A program made the translations under genes and the position numbers. Positions 15,652 to 23,766 of a stretch of DNA of 34,263 nt are shown one piece after another (position 1 is the first letter of the stretch; each line of letters opens with the position of its first letter). A model generated the notes under the pieces. The model saw only the letters and a list, made by a program, of their open reading frames with translations. It was not told the origin of the DNA and made no database searches. The DNA comes from Rhodoferax sp. Lineage in GTDB: Bacteria; Pseudomonadota; Gammaproteobacteria; Burkholderiales; Burkholderiaceae_C. The stretch is from assembly GCA_020048795.1 (NCBI GenBank), contig JAIFMA010000155.1, forward strand, positions 1 through 34,263. Direction: 5' to 3'.

Positions 15652-17660
15652 GCTGGAATGGTTTGCGGTTTAGCCTTTGGCGGTTTGCCAGCGGCATCAA
15701 CCAGGGTGTTGCTGCTGCCATGCTTTGTGCTTTGTGCCAGGTTCTTGCGGTAACGCCTGTCCAGTGCTGCCATGCCGCCACCAAATGCCATGATCAGGCA
15801 GCCGACCCAGATCCAGGTCACAAACGGTTTGTGATAGACCCGCATGGCCCAGGCAGCCTTTGGGCCATCTTCGAGTTTTTCACCCAGCGAGACGTACACG
15901 TCCCGTGTCAATCCGCTGTCAATGGCCGCTTCAGTCATCGGCATGCTGGAGGAAAAATAGCTACGCTTTTCCGGATGCAGTGTTTTCAGTAGTTTGTCAC
16001 CCTGAAGCAATTCGACCGTGCCAACATCGGCCAGGTAGTTGGGGCCACGTCGCTCGCTGATACCTGTCAGACGGAAGGTATAACCACCCACCGAAACGGT
16101 GTCGCCAAAGGCCATGCGGACATCTTTTTCAGTCTCGTAGCCCTTGACCATGGTGATGCCAATGACACACACCGCAATACCAAGATGAGCCACATGCATG
16201 CCCCAGTAAGACAGTGGTGTAGTTCGCCCTGGTCCCATGTCCTTGACATGTCGGTAAATCTGAACCACTGAGGCCAGCATGATCCAGACTGACAGAGTCA
16301 GGCCCACAGCCACAATGGCTGACCACGGCCCAGCCAGCAGTGGCAAGCTGCAACCCAGCAGCACGGAAACAATGGCAATAGGACGCAGCTTTTTCACCAG
16401 TTCGGCCACACTGTCATTTTTCCAGCGGGCATAGGAGCCGATCACCATGAACAGCAGCACCGGCATCATGATCGGGGCAAACACGGCATTGAAGTAGGGC
16501 GGACCTACCGAGAGCTTGCCCAGATTCAAGGCATCTACAATCAGGGGGTACAAGGTGCCCAGCATGACACTGGCCGCTGCCGTGGTCAGCAAGACATTGT
16601 TGATCAGCAAGAAGGTTTCACGTGACACGAGAGCAAAGTTGCCACCGGCCCGCACTTTGCTGGCCCGTAGCGCAAACAAGATGAGTGAACCCCCCACCAC
16701 CACGGCCAGGAACAGCAGAATAAAAACGCCGCGTTTTGGGTCGGTGGCAAAAGCATGGACCGAGGTCAGAACACCCGAGCGCACCAAAAAGGTTCCCAAT
16801 AAACTCAATGAAAACGAGGTGATGGCCAGGATGATGGTCCAGTTTCTGAACAGGCCGCGTTTTTCGGTGACCGCCAGCGAGTGAATCAAGGCCGTGCTGA
16901 CCAGCCAGGGCAGGAACGAGGCGTTTTCGACCGGGTCCCAAAACCACCAGCCACCCCAGCCCAATTCGTAATAGGCCCACCACGAGCCCAGGGCGATGCC
17001 GACGGTCAGAAATATCCAGGCGGCAGTGGCCCAGGGGCGTGACCAGCGGGCCCAGGCCGCATCGAGTCGGCCATTGAGCAAGGCGGCAATGGCAAAGGCA
17101 AAGGGAATAGCCATGCCGACATAACCCATGTAAAGCAGCGGTGGGTGAAATACCAAACCTGGGTCTTGCAGCAGGGGATTGAGATCACGGCCGTCTTCAG
17201 GAATGTCGCTCAGACGCAGGAACGGGTTGGAGGTGATCAGCATGAACAGCAGAAAACCAACCGCCACCAGACCCAAAACCCCGAGCACGCGAGACACCAT
17301 GACATCGGGCAATTGACGGGAAAAGATCGACACAGCCATCATCCAGGTGCTGAGCATCATCAGCCAGAGCAGCAATGAGCCTTCATGGCCACCCCAGACC
17401 CCGGCGATGCGGTACAGGTCGGGCAATTTGGAATTGGAATGCTGGCTGACATACAGGACCGAAAAGTCATTGGTATAAAAGGCGTAGGTCAGGCAAGCAA
17501 AAGAAAACGCGGTCAATAGCCACATGGCCTGTGCGCCGGGTCGGGCAAAGGCCATCCAGTCAGCACGGTTTTGTTGTCCGCCGGCTGTGGCGATGATGCC
17601 CAGGCTCAAAGCCACCATCAGGGCAAGGATCAAGGCAAAGTGACCAAGTTCAGGGATCAT
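15648..17660 (-). CDS. ccmF: Haem lyase subunit CcmF
   Basis: A 670-residue polytopic inner-membrane protein, slightly longer than E. coli CcmF (647). The tryptophan-rich WWD domain is intact (GWGGWWFWDPVENASFLPW), as is the early GGHEGSLLLW segment. About 14-15 transmembrane stretches are visible, with a large periplasmic domain before the last one. CcmF takes haem from holo-CcmE and joins it to reduced apocytochrome c. The short tail after the last membrane segment is basic. A degenerate parS-like 13/16 match lies inside the gene at 16614-16629 and is probably fortuitous. Confidence 0.95.
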   Translation of the reverse strand: MIPELGHFALILALMVALSLGIIATAGGQQNRADWMAFARPGAQAMWLLTAFSFACLTYAFYTNDFSVLYVSQHSNSKLPDLYRIAGVWGGHEGSLLLWLMMLSTWMMAVSIFSRQLPDVMVSRVLGVLGLVAVGFLLFMLITSNPFLRLSDIPEDGRDLNPLLQDPGLVFHPPLLYMGYVGMAIPFAFAIAALLNGRLDAAWARWSRPWATAAWIFLTVGIALGSWWAYYELGWGGWWFWDPVENASFLPWLVSTALIHSLAVTEKRGLFRNWTIILAITSFSLSLLGTFLVRSGVLTSVHAFATDPKRGVFILLFLAVVVGGSLILFALRASKVRAGGNFALVSRETFLLINNVLLTTAAASVMLGTLYPLIVDALNLGKLSVGPPYFNAVFAPIMMPVLLFMVIGSYARWKNDSVAELVKKLRPIAIVSVLLGCSLPLLAGPWSAIVAVGLTLSVWIMLASVVQIYRHVKDMGPGRTTPLSYWGMHVAHLGIAVCVIGITMVKGYETEKDVRMAFGDTVSVGGYTFRLTGISERRGPNYLADVGTVELLQGDKLLKTLHPEKRSYFSSSMPMTEAAIDSGLTRDVYVSLGEKLEDGPKAAWAMRVYHKPFVTWIWVGCLIMAFGGGMAALDRRYRKNLAQSTKHGSSNTLVDAAGKPPKAKPQTIPA

Positions 17661-17670
17661 GGAAAGGTCC

Positions 17671-18108
17671 TTATTTCAGCGTTTTGATGGTGTTCTGGGC
17701 TTGATCAACGGCGTGCTGGGCTTCAGGTGGCATGTAGTTTTCATCATGCTTGGCCAGCACTTCAGTGGCAGTGAAATGGCCCGTGGCATCGAGCTTGCCT
17801 TGTGCGACCACCCCTTTGCCTTCACGAAACAAGTCAGGCAGGATGCCGGTGTAAGCCACCTTGACATCCTGCGCGGTGTCGGTCACGACGAAGTTGACGG
17901 TCAGGTTGTCGCGCTTGACGCTACCCGTCTTGACCATGCCCCCGACCCGGAAGGTTCGGTTTTTTGGTGCTTCACCCGATGCAATCTGGCTTGGCGAAAA
18001 GAAAAACACCAGATTGCTCTCAAAGGCGTTCAGAACAAAATAGGTGGCAAGGGCAATGGCAGCCAGACCACCGCCAATCAAGGCAGCGCGTTTGTGACGA
18101 GGTTTCAT
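17671..18108 (-). CDS. ccmE: Haem chaperone CcmE
   Basis: A 145-residue periplasmic haem chaperone with a single N-terminal membrane anchor (about residues 9-28) and an OB-fold domain. The haem-binding His121 and the nearby Tyr125 are present in AKHDENY, the canonical site. It receives haem from CcmABCD and delivers it to CcmF. Ten bases separate it from ccmF, the only real gap inside this operon. Confidence 0.95.
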   Translation of the reverse strand: MKPRHKRAALIGGGLAAIALATYFVLNAFESNLVFFFSPSQIASGEAPKNRTFRVGGMVKTGSVKRDNLTVNFVVTDTAQDVKVAYTGILPDLFREGKGVVAQGKLDATGHFTATEVLAKHDENYMPPEAQHAVDQAQNTIKTLK

Positions 18109-18296
18109 GGTGAACTTTGAGTGGGGTCAGCCTGTGACTCCTGGTCGTTGAAAAGGTTTCGCAAAAGTTCACGGTGCCGGGCCCGAACCTGCCAGATTTC
18201 GGCTGCAAAGACCAGTGCGGTGATGCCAAAACTGGCCCAGACATAAAAGGCGTAGCCGCCCATCGCAAAAAACTCTGAAACGTTATGCCACTGCAT
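18105..18296 (-). CDS. ccmD: Haem exporter accessory protein CcmD
   Basis: A 63-residue protein with one transmembrane segment ([19 protein letters not shown]) and a basic cytoplasmic tail, as usual for CcmD. It helps release holo-CcmE from the CcmABC complex. The ATG at 18296 is chosen because the protein then begins [14 protein letters not shown], the family pattern; this overlaps the end of ccmC by 14 bases. It overlaps ccmE by 4 bases. Confidence 0.88.
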   Translation of the reverse strand: MQWHNVSEFFAMGGYAFYVWASFGITALVFAAEIWQVRARHRELLRNLFNDQESQADPTQSSP

Positions 18297-19020
18297 GTTT
18301 GACCCACTCCGTATGACGTTCCCGCTCAAGAATGATGTTGCGCACCCGCAGCAGCATCATGGCAATGGTGTACATCCAGAACGCCGCCACCATCACCAGC
18401 ATGCCGGTCAGCATGGTGCTGGCCATCGAGCTGCCTTTGAGAGAAACGGATGCCCCCTGGTGCAAGGTGTTCCACCATTTCACCGAAAAATAGATGATGG
18501 GTACGTTCACTACACCCACCAGCGCCAGCACAGCACCGGCCTTGTCGGCGCGCCGCGGGTCGTCAATGCTGGCTTGCAGCGCCATGAAACCCAGGTACAA
18601 AAACAGCAAAATCAGCGTGGAGGTCAGTCGCGCGTCCCACACCCACCAGGCACCCCACATTGGCTTGCCCCACAACGCACCGGTCAGCAGCGACAAAAAC
18701 GCAAACAGCGCACCGGTGGGGGCCAGGGCTGAGGCCACCATGCCTGACAGCCGGGTGTTGAACGCCAGCCCAATCCCGGCCCAGGCTGCCATGACCAGAT
18801 AGATGAACATCGACATTTGCGAAGCTGGCACATGCACAAAGATAATGCGGTAGCCCTGGCCCTGCTGGGCATCCACCGGGGCTACAAAAAAGCTGATCCA
18901 CAAGCCTGCCAGCATCAAAAGGGTGGCCAAACCAGCAAACCACGGCCACATTCTTCCGGCCAAATGGTAAAAGTTTTGCGGCGAGGCAAACTTGAACCAG
19001 TGAATCACACGATTATTCAT
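18283..19020 (-). CDS. ccmC: Haem exporter protein CcmC
   Basis: A 245-residue inner-membrane protein with six transmembrane segments and the WWD haem-handling motif (MWGAWWVWDARLTS). CcmC loads haem onto CcmE. The start at 19020 is chosen from the ATGA overlap with the ccmB stop and the family-like N-terminus MNNRVIHWFKFASP. The frame is open further upstream, but that part lies inside ccmB in another frame and is not coding. Confidence 0.94.
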   Translation of the reverse strand: MNNRVIHWFKFASPQNFYHLAGRMWPWFAGLATLLMLAGLWISFFVAPVDAQQGQGYRIIFVHVPASQMSMFIYLVMAAWAGIGLAFNTRLSGMVASALAPTGALFAFLSLLTGALWGKPMWGAWWVWDARLTSTLILLFLYLGFMALQASIDDPRRADKAGAVLALVGVVNVPIIYFSVKWWNTLHQGASVSLKGSSMASTMLTGMLVMVAAFWMYTIAMMLLRVRNIILERERHTEWVKHAVA

Positions 19021-19712
19021 TCCAAAGAAATCCTCAGGGCAGCAGCGGTGGCAAAAGGTGAAAAGAACAGCGAGAGTACCAGCAGGGCCGACAGCAGTGA
19101 CAGGTGGCCACCAAAGCCCAGCCCGGCGGCATCGGCCTCCACCGCACCAGCACCAAAAATAAGCACCGGAATATAGAGCGGCAGGATCAACAAGGAAAGC
19201 AATACCCCCGCGCCACGCACACCCAAGGTCAGCGCCGCACCAATGCTGCCAATCAGGCTCAAAGTAGGGGCGCCCAGCAGCAGCGTCAGCATCAAGATGC
19301 CCAGAGCGCGCGCATCCAGCCCAAACTGCAAGCCCAGCACTGGCGCAATCAGCACCAGCGGCAAGCCCGAGGTGATGAAATGCGCCAGCGCCTTGGCCAA
19401 CACCAACAGGCCCAGCGGCGTTGGCGACAGCACCATTTGCTCCAGCGAGCCATCGGCATAGTCGGTGGCAAACAGGCGCTGCAAACTCAGCATGGCGGCC
19501 AGCAGTGCGCTGACCCACAGCACACCGGGTGCCATGCGCAACAGCAGCCCGGTCTCGGCACCCACTCCCAGCGGGAACAGGCTGGCCACTACCATGAAGA
19601 ACACCAGTGGCGTAAGAACTTCGCCCTTTTGGCGCAGACCCAAGGAGATCTCGCGTTTCAGCACGGCCAGCAGGACCTGAGCTGGGCCAATGGATGGAAT
19701 GGCTTGGCTCAT
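19017..19712 (-). CDS. ccmB: Haem exporter permease CcmB
   Basis: A 231-residue permease with six predicted transmembrane segments and the N-terminal signature LKREISLGLRQKGEVLTPLVFF typical of CcmB (shown here only as a family pattern). It forms the CcmAB ABC transporter that energises release of haem-loaded CcmE. It overlaps ccmA and ccmC by 4 bases each, so translation is probably coupled. Confidence 0.93.
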   Translation of the reverse strand: MSQAIPSIGPAQVLLAVLKREISLGLRQKGEVLTPLVFFMVVASLFPLGVGAETGLLLRMAPGVLWVSALLAAMLSLQRLFATDYADGSLEQMVLSPTPLGLLVLAKALAHFITSGLPLVLIAPVLGLQFGLDARALGILMLTLLLGAPTLSLIGSIGAALTLGVRGAGVLLSLLILPLYIPVLIFGAGAVEADAAGLGFGGHLSLLSALLVLSLFFSPFATAAALRISLE

Positions 19713-20344
19713 GGGGTCTTGAGCTCCAGCATTTGCGCTGGAATAGTGCCGACAGGCACGCGCTGGTGACTGGTCAGCACCGCCAAACCACCGCGACTCA
19801 GATGACCGGCTATCAAGTCTGAGAGCATCAGGATGCCGGCATCATCCATGGCCACATACGGTTCATCCAGCACCCACAAACGGGCCGGGCTCAGTGCCAG
19901 TCGGGACAAGGCCACACGCCGCTTTTGTCCTTGCGACAAGTGGCGCACCAATTGTTGCGAGCGCCCGTGCAGGCCAAAACGCGCCAGCACATCCCTGGTC
20001 TGGCTGGTGTCAGGGGCCATGCCGCCCAGTGCAGCGTTGAAAATCAGGTTTTCCCTGACGGTCATGGACTCTTGCAGGGCGTTCAGATGGCCCAGGTAAC
20101 ACAGGTCTTGCCGGTACGCCTCGCGCTGCTGATGAATCGGCAGCTTGTTCCACAGAATGTCGCCTGATTCAATCGATGCCAAGCCGCAAACCATGCGCAA
20201 CAAACTGGTCTTGCCAACGCCATTGGCACCTGTTACATACAACCATTGGCCTGCTTGTAGTGTGCAAGTGACATTGGAAAACAAGGGTCTGCCGCCCTTG
20301 ACACAGCCAAGATTGCAAAAAGTCAGGGACAGTGAGGTGTTCAA
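19709..20344 (-). CDS. ccmA: Haem exporter ATP-binding protein CcmA
   Basis: A 211-residue ABC ATPase. It shows Walker A TGANGVGKTSLLR, the signature LSQGQKRRVALSRL and Walker B LWVLDEPYVAMDD. It pairs with CcmB on the cytoplasmic face. It is the first gene of ccmABCDEFGHI, a complete System I set for covalent haem attachment to periplasmic cytochromes c, including the dihaem cytochrome at 10.2-10.8 kb. No convincing promoter was identified in front of it. Confidence 0.94.
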   Translation of the reverse strand: MNTSLSLTFCNLGCVKGGRPLFSNVTCTLQAGQWLYVTGANGVGKTSLLRMVCGLASIESGDILWNKLPIHQQREAYRQDLCYLGHLNALQESMTVRENLIFNAALGGMAPDTSQTRDVLARFGLHGRSQQLVRHLSQGQKRRVALSRLALSPARLWVLDEPYVAMDDAGILMLSDLIAGHLSRGGLAVLTSHQRVPVGTIPAQMLELKTP

Positions 20345-20676
20345 GAGACAGAGATACTTGCAGGGACAAAGGCGTGATTATCTTACGGTGCGCCCAGACC
20401 CATGCCTTAAGCAAGGCTTAAACCAAGTTTCCTCGGTTGACCGCTTGTTTTGATTTGTAAGTTTTCACGAGTATTGACTTTTTTAGCTTCGCTGGGGTTC
20501 ACCCATTGGGTCAAAGCGCTGCGCACCCGATTGAGCCAATGGCAACACGTCAAGGGTCGTTGCTCTTGCCTCGTCCGCCAGGACGACATACGGGCAGGAG
20601 TCCGCAGCGTTGTCGCACCTACCCAGGCACACCGGCCCAATCGGGCACGTCCAACCGAAGAATCTGGGTTAAAGGC
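20345..20676. other. Intergenic region between ccmA and rquA
   Basis: Both flanking genes are on the minus strand, so this 332-base stretch should hold the end of the rquA transcript and the ccm promoter. I see no convincing gene, hairpin terminator or consensus promoter in it. Short plus-strand frames here have no supporting start signal and no recognisable product. Confidence 0.5.
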
Positions 20677-21420
20677 TTATCGCGTGATCACCACTTTTTG
20701 GTACAAGCCGCCAAAGTAGGTTTGTTTTTCAATTTGGCCAAACTGCCCGTCATCAGGAAGCCAGTCAACAATCTGGTTGTTCCATAAATCCATGGCATAG
20801 GGTTCGAGCGTGCTCAGGATGGGCACCATGATGTAGCGAAACGGGCTGCGGGCCACCGGCTTGTGGTAGTCCACAAAAATCACCTTACCGCCTGGCTTGG
20901 TCACCCGCAGTGCCTCGGCGATGGTTTTTCGGCGTACCTCAACCGGCATTTCATGCAGCAGGAAAAACACCAGCACGGCATCATGACTGGCATTGTCAAA
21001 AGACAGGTTGGAGGCATCCTGCTGCAAGATGCTGACCTGGCGTTTGTCGGTCAACTTCTGGTGCAGGTTTTTGATTTGCACTGGTGCCACGTCGATGACG
21101 TTCAGATGGGCTTTGGGCCCCAGGCGGCGCACCAGGTGTTCGGTCAGGTTGCCATAGACACAGGCAACCTGCAGTACCTGGCCCTCGATGATGTGGCCCA
21201 TTTCCTGCAGGGCCAGATCGCGCAGGCGCGAGAAATTGCCCCACAAAATCAGGTTGACCAGCCACTGGCGCTCAAAGACACGCACCGCGTTGGGGTGCGT
21301 GTAGGCCCACCAATAGGTTTTTTCCAGGTAATCGGGAACCAGGACGGGTGGGCAATGTGCGGCCGTTCTGGCGACCAGATGGGTGTCACTTGGGACGATG
21401 CCGGTTTTTTCGAAAATCAT
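20677..21420 (-). CDS. rquA: Rhodoquinone biosynthesis enzyme RquA
   Basis: A 247-residue class I SAM-dependent-methyltransferase-like protein with the marks of RquA. The N-terminal part contains VPDYLEKTYWWAYTHPNAV and FERQWLVNLILWGN (family pattern). The usual SAM motif I is replaced by LQVACVYGNLTEHL, lacking the E/DxGxGxG glycines; this deviation is characteristic of RquA. FFLLHEMP and RVTKPGGKVIFVDYH follow, and the end reads FGGLYQKVV. RquA converts ubiquinone to rhodoquinone, using SAM as amino donor in studied homologues. Rhodoquinone supports fumarate respiration under low oxygen. The gene stands between gstA and the ccm operon, 30 bases from gstA. An ordinary quinone methyltransferase is the alternative. 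Confidence 0.85.
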   Translation of the reverse strand: MIFEKTGIVPSDTHLVARTAAHCPPVLVPDYLEKTYWWAYTHPNAVRVFERQWLVNLILWGNFSRLRDLALQEMGHIIEGQVLQVACVYGNLTEHLVRRLGPKAHLNVIDVAPVQIKNLHQKLTDKRQVSILQQDASNLSFDNASHDAVLVFFLLHEMPVEVRRKTIAEALRVTKPGGKVIFVDYHKPVARSPFRYIMVPILSTLEPYAMDLWNNQIVDWLPDDGQFGQIEKQTYFGGLYQKVVITR

Positions 21421-21450
21421 GTACGGACCCCGTGCAATTTCAATGCCACT

Positions 21451-22059
21451 TTATTTAGTCAGACCTTCAGCGCGCAATGTTTCTTGCACCGCCGGTCGGA
21501 CACCGATGCGGGCAACAAAGGCGCTCAGGTTCGTCAGACCTGAAATATCGAGGTTCACATAGTTGCTCCAGCTGGCAACCACAAAGAGATAGGCATCTGC
21601 AACGGTGAAATACTCACCCATCAGGAAGTTCTTGCCGGCCAGCTCACCGTCCACCCATTGCAGGCGACCATTGACACGGGTCTTGGCCATTGCCCGTGCC
21701 TCATCGGGCATGCCCGGGGCGAACAACGGTGAGAAACCTTTGTGCAATTCAGTGGCAATGAAGTTGAGCCACTCTTGCAATTTGTAGCGTGCAAAGCTGC
21801 CATTGGCGGGTGCCAACTGCCGATCTGGCACCAAGTCTGCCACATACTGTAGGATAACCGCGCATTCATGCAACTGCTGGCCATCGTCTAGCACCAGCAA
21901 GGGCACATAGCCCAGCGGGTTGATGGTGTAGTAGTCAGTGCCGTCTGCCAGTCGGTGGGTTTTGGTGGGTGCCGCAATCGCCTTAAATGCCAGGCCGGAT
22001 TCTCTCAGGGCAATGTGGGGTGCCAGTGAGCAGGCACCAGGTGAGTAGTAGAGTTTCAT
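21451..22059 (-). CDS. gstA: Glutathione S-transferase, beta class (GstA-like)
   Basis: A 202-residue GST. The N-terminal thioredoxin-like domain starts MKLYYSPGACSLAPHIALRE, with the Cys10 and neighbouring Ser used by beta-class enzymes. The C-terminal helical domain contains EWLNFIATELHKGFSPLF and FTVADAYLF, closely matching E. coli GstA. It conjugates or reduces electrophiles with glutathione in the cytosol. The start at 22059 is fixed by the conserved N-terminus, since upstream residues are unrelated, although no strong ribosome binding site is visible. rquA follows on the same strand. Confidence 0.92.
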   Translation of the reverse strand: MKLYYSPGACSLAPHIALRESGLAFKAIAAPTKTHRLADGTDYYTINPLGYVPLLVLDDGQQLHECAVILQYVADLVPDRQLAPANGSFARYKLQEWLNFIATELHKGFSPLFAPGMPDEARAMAKTRVNGRLQWVDGELAGKNFLMGEYFTVADAYLFVVASWSNYVNLDISGLTNLSAFVARIGVRPAVQETLRAEGLTK

Positions 22060-22216
22060 TTGGTTTATTTGTGCAGTGGTGGTGTCAGTTGCGCAACAGG
22101 AGCCCATTGCGGGCCAGACCGGACAAACTGACCCCCAAGTTTAAACGGCTTGACCAAAGCATCGGCTGAATCAGGGTTTAGCAGCCAAATCACCTTGTAG
22201 CCCTTAACAGATAAGC

Positions 22217-22247
22217 GCCGATAGCTATTTAAATAATAGCTATCGGC
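22217..22247. repeat. AGCTAT-type hairpin, copy D (perfect 13-base arms)
   Basis: GCCGATAGCTATT at 22217-22229 is the exact reverse complement of AATAGCTATCGGC at 22235-22247, with a 5-base loop (TAAAT). It is the most regular member of the AGCTAT/ATAGCT hairpin family in this window. It sits between pfp and gstA and could end or shape transcripts, though no T-tract follows it. Confidence 0.7.
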
Positions 22248-22306
22248 AATGTCCACCGCCAGATGCAGGGGTTTGGGAAGATCCAGCCGAAGCCCTCAAT
22301 CAATGC

Positions 22307-22357
22307 GCGGCATACGGTCTGCAGCTTATGGACGCTGCAGACCGCAAGCGATGCCGC
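22307..22357. terminator. Nested inverted repeat downstream of pfp (possible terminator)
   Basis: Inner arms CGGTCTGCAG (22315-22324) and CTGCAGACCG (22335-22344) enclose a 10-base loop, and outer arms GCGGCAT (22307-22313) and ATGCCGC (22351-22357) extend the stem. It begins 11 bases beyond the pfp stop on the minus strand, the right place for a transcription end. There is no T-run, so it is not a classical Rho-independent terminator; it may stabilise the 3' end. Confidence 0.45.
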
Positions 22358-22367
22358 TGGGTCAGCC

Positions 22368-23582
22368 TTACTTGTGCAGCACCTTGGCCACCGGGTTGTG
22401 GCGCAGCCGGAACGCATCGGGCATGCCCGAGCCCAGCAGGGGGCGCAGGTACATGCGAAAGGCATCCGTCACGTCGGTTCCGCTGTCGGTGATGAACTCG
22501 TCTTCCATGGTGCGGGTTTTACCAGCCACGGCCGAGACCGGCAGCAGTTCGTAATCGACCGAGTAAAAACCGGTGCGCTTGATGGCGACCGAGCCATCTT
22601 TGGAGCCCCACATGGCAAACTGCACCGCTTTTTCCCCGACCTCACGGGCTTCGCGCTGATCGACATCCGACACGCAGCCGATGAACGCGCGCTGCATATA
22701 GCCCAAGGTGTCACCCCGCACACGCTTGATCTTGAGTTTGGATTTGATCTCTTCGCATAACAAATCGGCCAGCGCTCCGGTGCCAGAGAGTTGCACGTTG
22801 CCATGGGCATCGTGTTCCATCTCTTTGGCCAGAATCGCAGTGATCGGTGCACCAGCGGCATCGTGAATGCCCTCTGACACGGCAATCACGCAGCGGCCAT
22901 AACGCTCATAGGTGGCCTTGACATCGGCGAGGAATTTTTCAATCACAAAAACACGCTCGGGCATGTAGATCAGGTGCGGGCCATCCGCCGGAAATTTCTT
23001 GCCCAGGGCGGAGGCTGCGGTCAGAAAGCCGGCATGGCGACCCATCACGACACACACATAGACACCGGGCAGTGCAGCGTTGTCGAGGTTGGCACCGGCA
23101 AAAGCCTGCGCCACAAAACGAGCTGCCGAAGGGAAACCGGGTGTGTGGTCATTGCCGACCAGATCGTTGTCGATGGTTTTCGGGATATGGATCGAGCGCA
23201 GCGGGTAGTTGGCTGCCTGAGCCTCTTCGCTGACGATGCGCACGGTGTCGCTGGAGTCGTTGCCACCGATGTAGAAGAAGTGGCCAATCTTGTGCGCTTG
23301 CAATACCTTGAAAATTTCGTGGCAATAAGCGGCATCCGGCTTGTCGCGGGTTGATCCCAGAGCCGATGAGGGCGTGTTGGCGACTTGTTCCAGGTTATGG
23401 CTGGTCTCCTGGGTGAGATCGACAAAGTCTTCATTGATGATGCCGCGCACACCATGCAGTGCACCGTAGATATGGCCTATCTGGCCGAAGCGACGCGCTT
23501 CGAGCGCCACGCCCACCAGCGACTGGTTGATAACGGCGGTGGGGCCACCACCTTGTGCGACGAGAATTTTTCCGGTTGACAT
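22368..23582 (-). CDS. pfp: Pyrophosphate-dependent 6-phosphofructokinase
   Basis: A 404-residue PFK-family enzyme interconverting fructose 6-phosphate and fructose 1,6-bisphosphate. Two diagnostic sites indicate pyrophosphate rather than ATP: GGNDS at residues 106-110, where ATP enzymes have GGDGS, and PKTIDND at 134-140, where ATP enzymes have PGTIDND. The N-terminal phosphate loop is QGGGPTAVINQS, and VMGRHAGFLTA contacts the sugar phosphate. The reaction is reversible, serving glycolysis and gluconeogenesis. The start at 23582 has AGGAG upstream and the family N-terminus; a longer frame reaches into the mnmG promoter region. It is divergent from mnmG across 184 bases. Confidence 0.9.
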   Translation of the reverse strand: MSTGKILVAQGGGPTAVINQSLVGVALEARRFGQIGHIYGALHGVRGIINEDFVDLTQETSHNLEQVANTPSSALGSTRDKPDAAYCHEIFKVLQAHKIGHFFYIGGNDSSDTVRIVSEEAQAANYPLRSIHIPKTIDNDLVGNDHTPGFPSAARFVAQAFAGANLDNAALPGVYVCVVMGRHAGFLTAASALGKKFPADGPHLIYMPERVFVIEKFLADVKATYERYGRCVIAVSEGIHDAAGAPITAILAKEMEHDAHGNVQLSGTGALADLLCEEIKSKLKIKRVRGDTLGYMQRAFIGCVSDVDQREAREVGEKAVQFAMWGSKDGSVAIKRTGFYSVDYELLPVSAVAGKTRTMEDEFITDSGTDVTDAFRMYLRPLLGSGMPDAFRLRHNPVAKVLHK

Positions 23583-23766
23583 GTGTTCTCCTGTTGTAAG
23601 GGTGTAGTGAAACTGCAAGCACGCATTGTGCCCGTGAAGTGAGCCTTTTGCTGGCTTGATGGCCAGTGGTGGGTGATGTTTTAGGGGGCTTCGGTAAAAT
23701 TGCCACTCGTCGTGCCGGCGCAGGGCGAGCGCCACTTTCTGTATCGTCCCATTTCGAGCGACCACC

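Larger units (their letters stand above)
22060..22367. other. Intergenic region between pfp and gstA with inverted repeats
   Basis: This 308-base stretch separates two minus-strand genes. It holds the perfect palindromic repeat at 22217-22247 and a larger nested inverted repeat at 22307-22357. A 63-codon minus-strand frame (22065-22256) runs through the palindrome; it has no recognisable product and is probably not a gene. Confidence 0.55.

Noticed and set aside
20450-20787. Plus-strand frames in the ccmA-rquA gap and across the 3' end of rquA
   Set aside because: They overlap the confident rquA gene on the other strand and have no supporting start signal or known motif.
22065-22256. 63-codon minus-strand frame just before gstA
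   Set aside because: Its first third is encoded by the perfect palindrome at 22217-22247. There is no ribosome binding site or recognisable domain. A gene remnant cannot be excluded.
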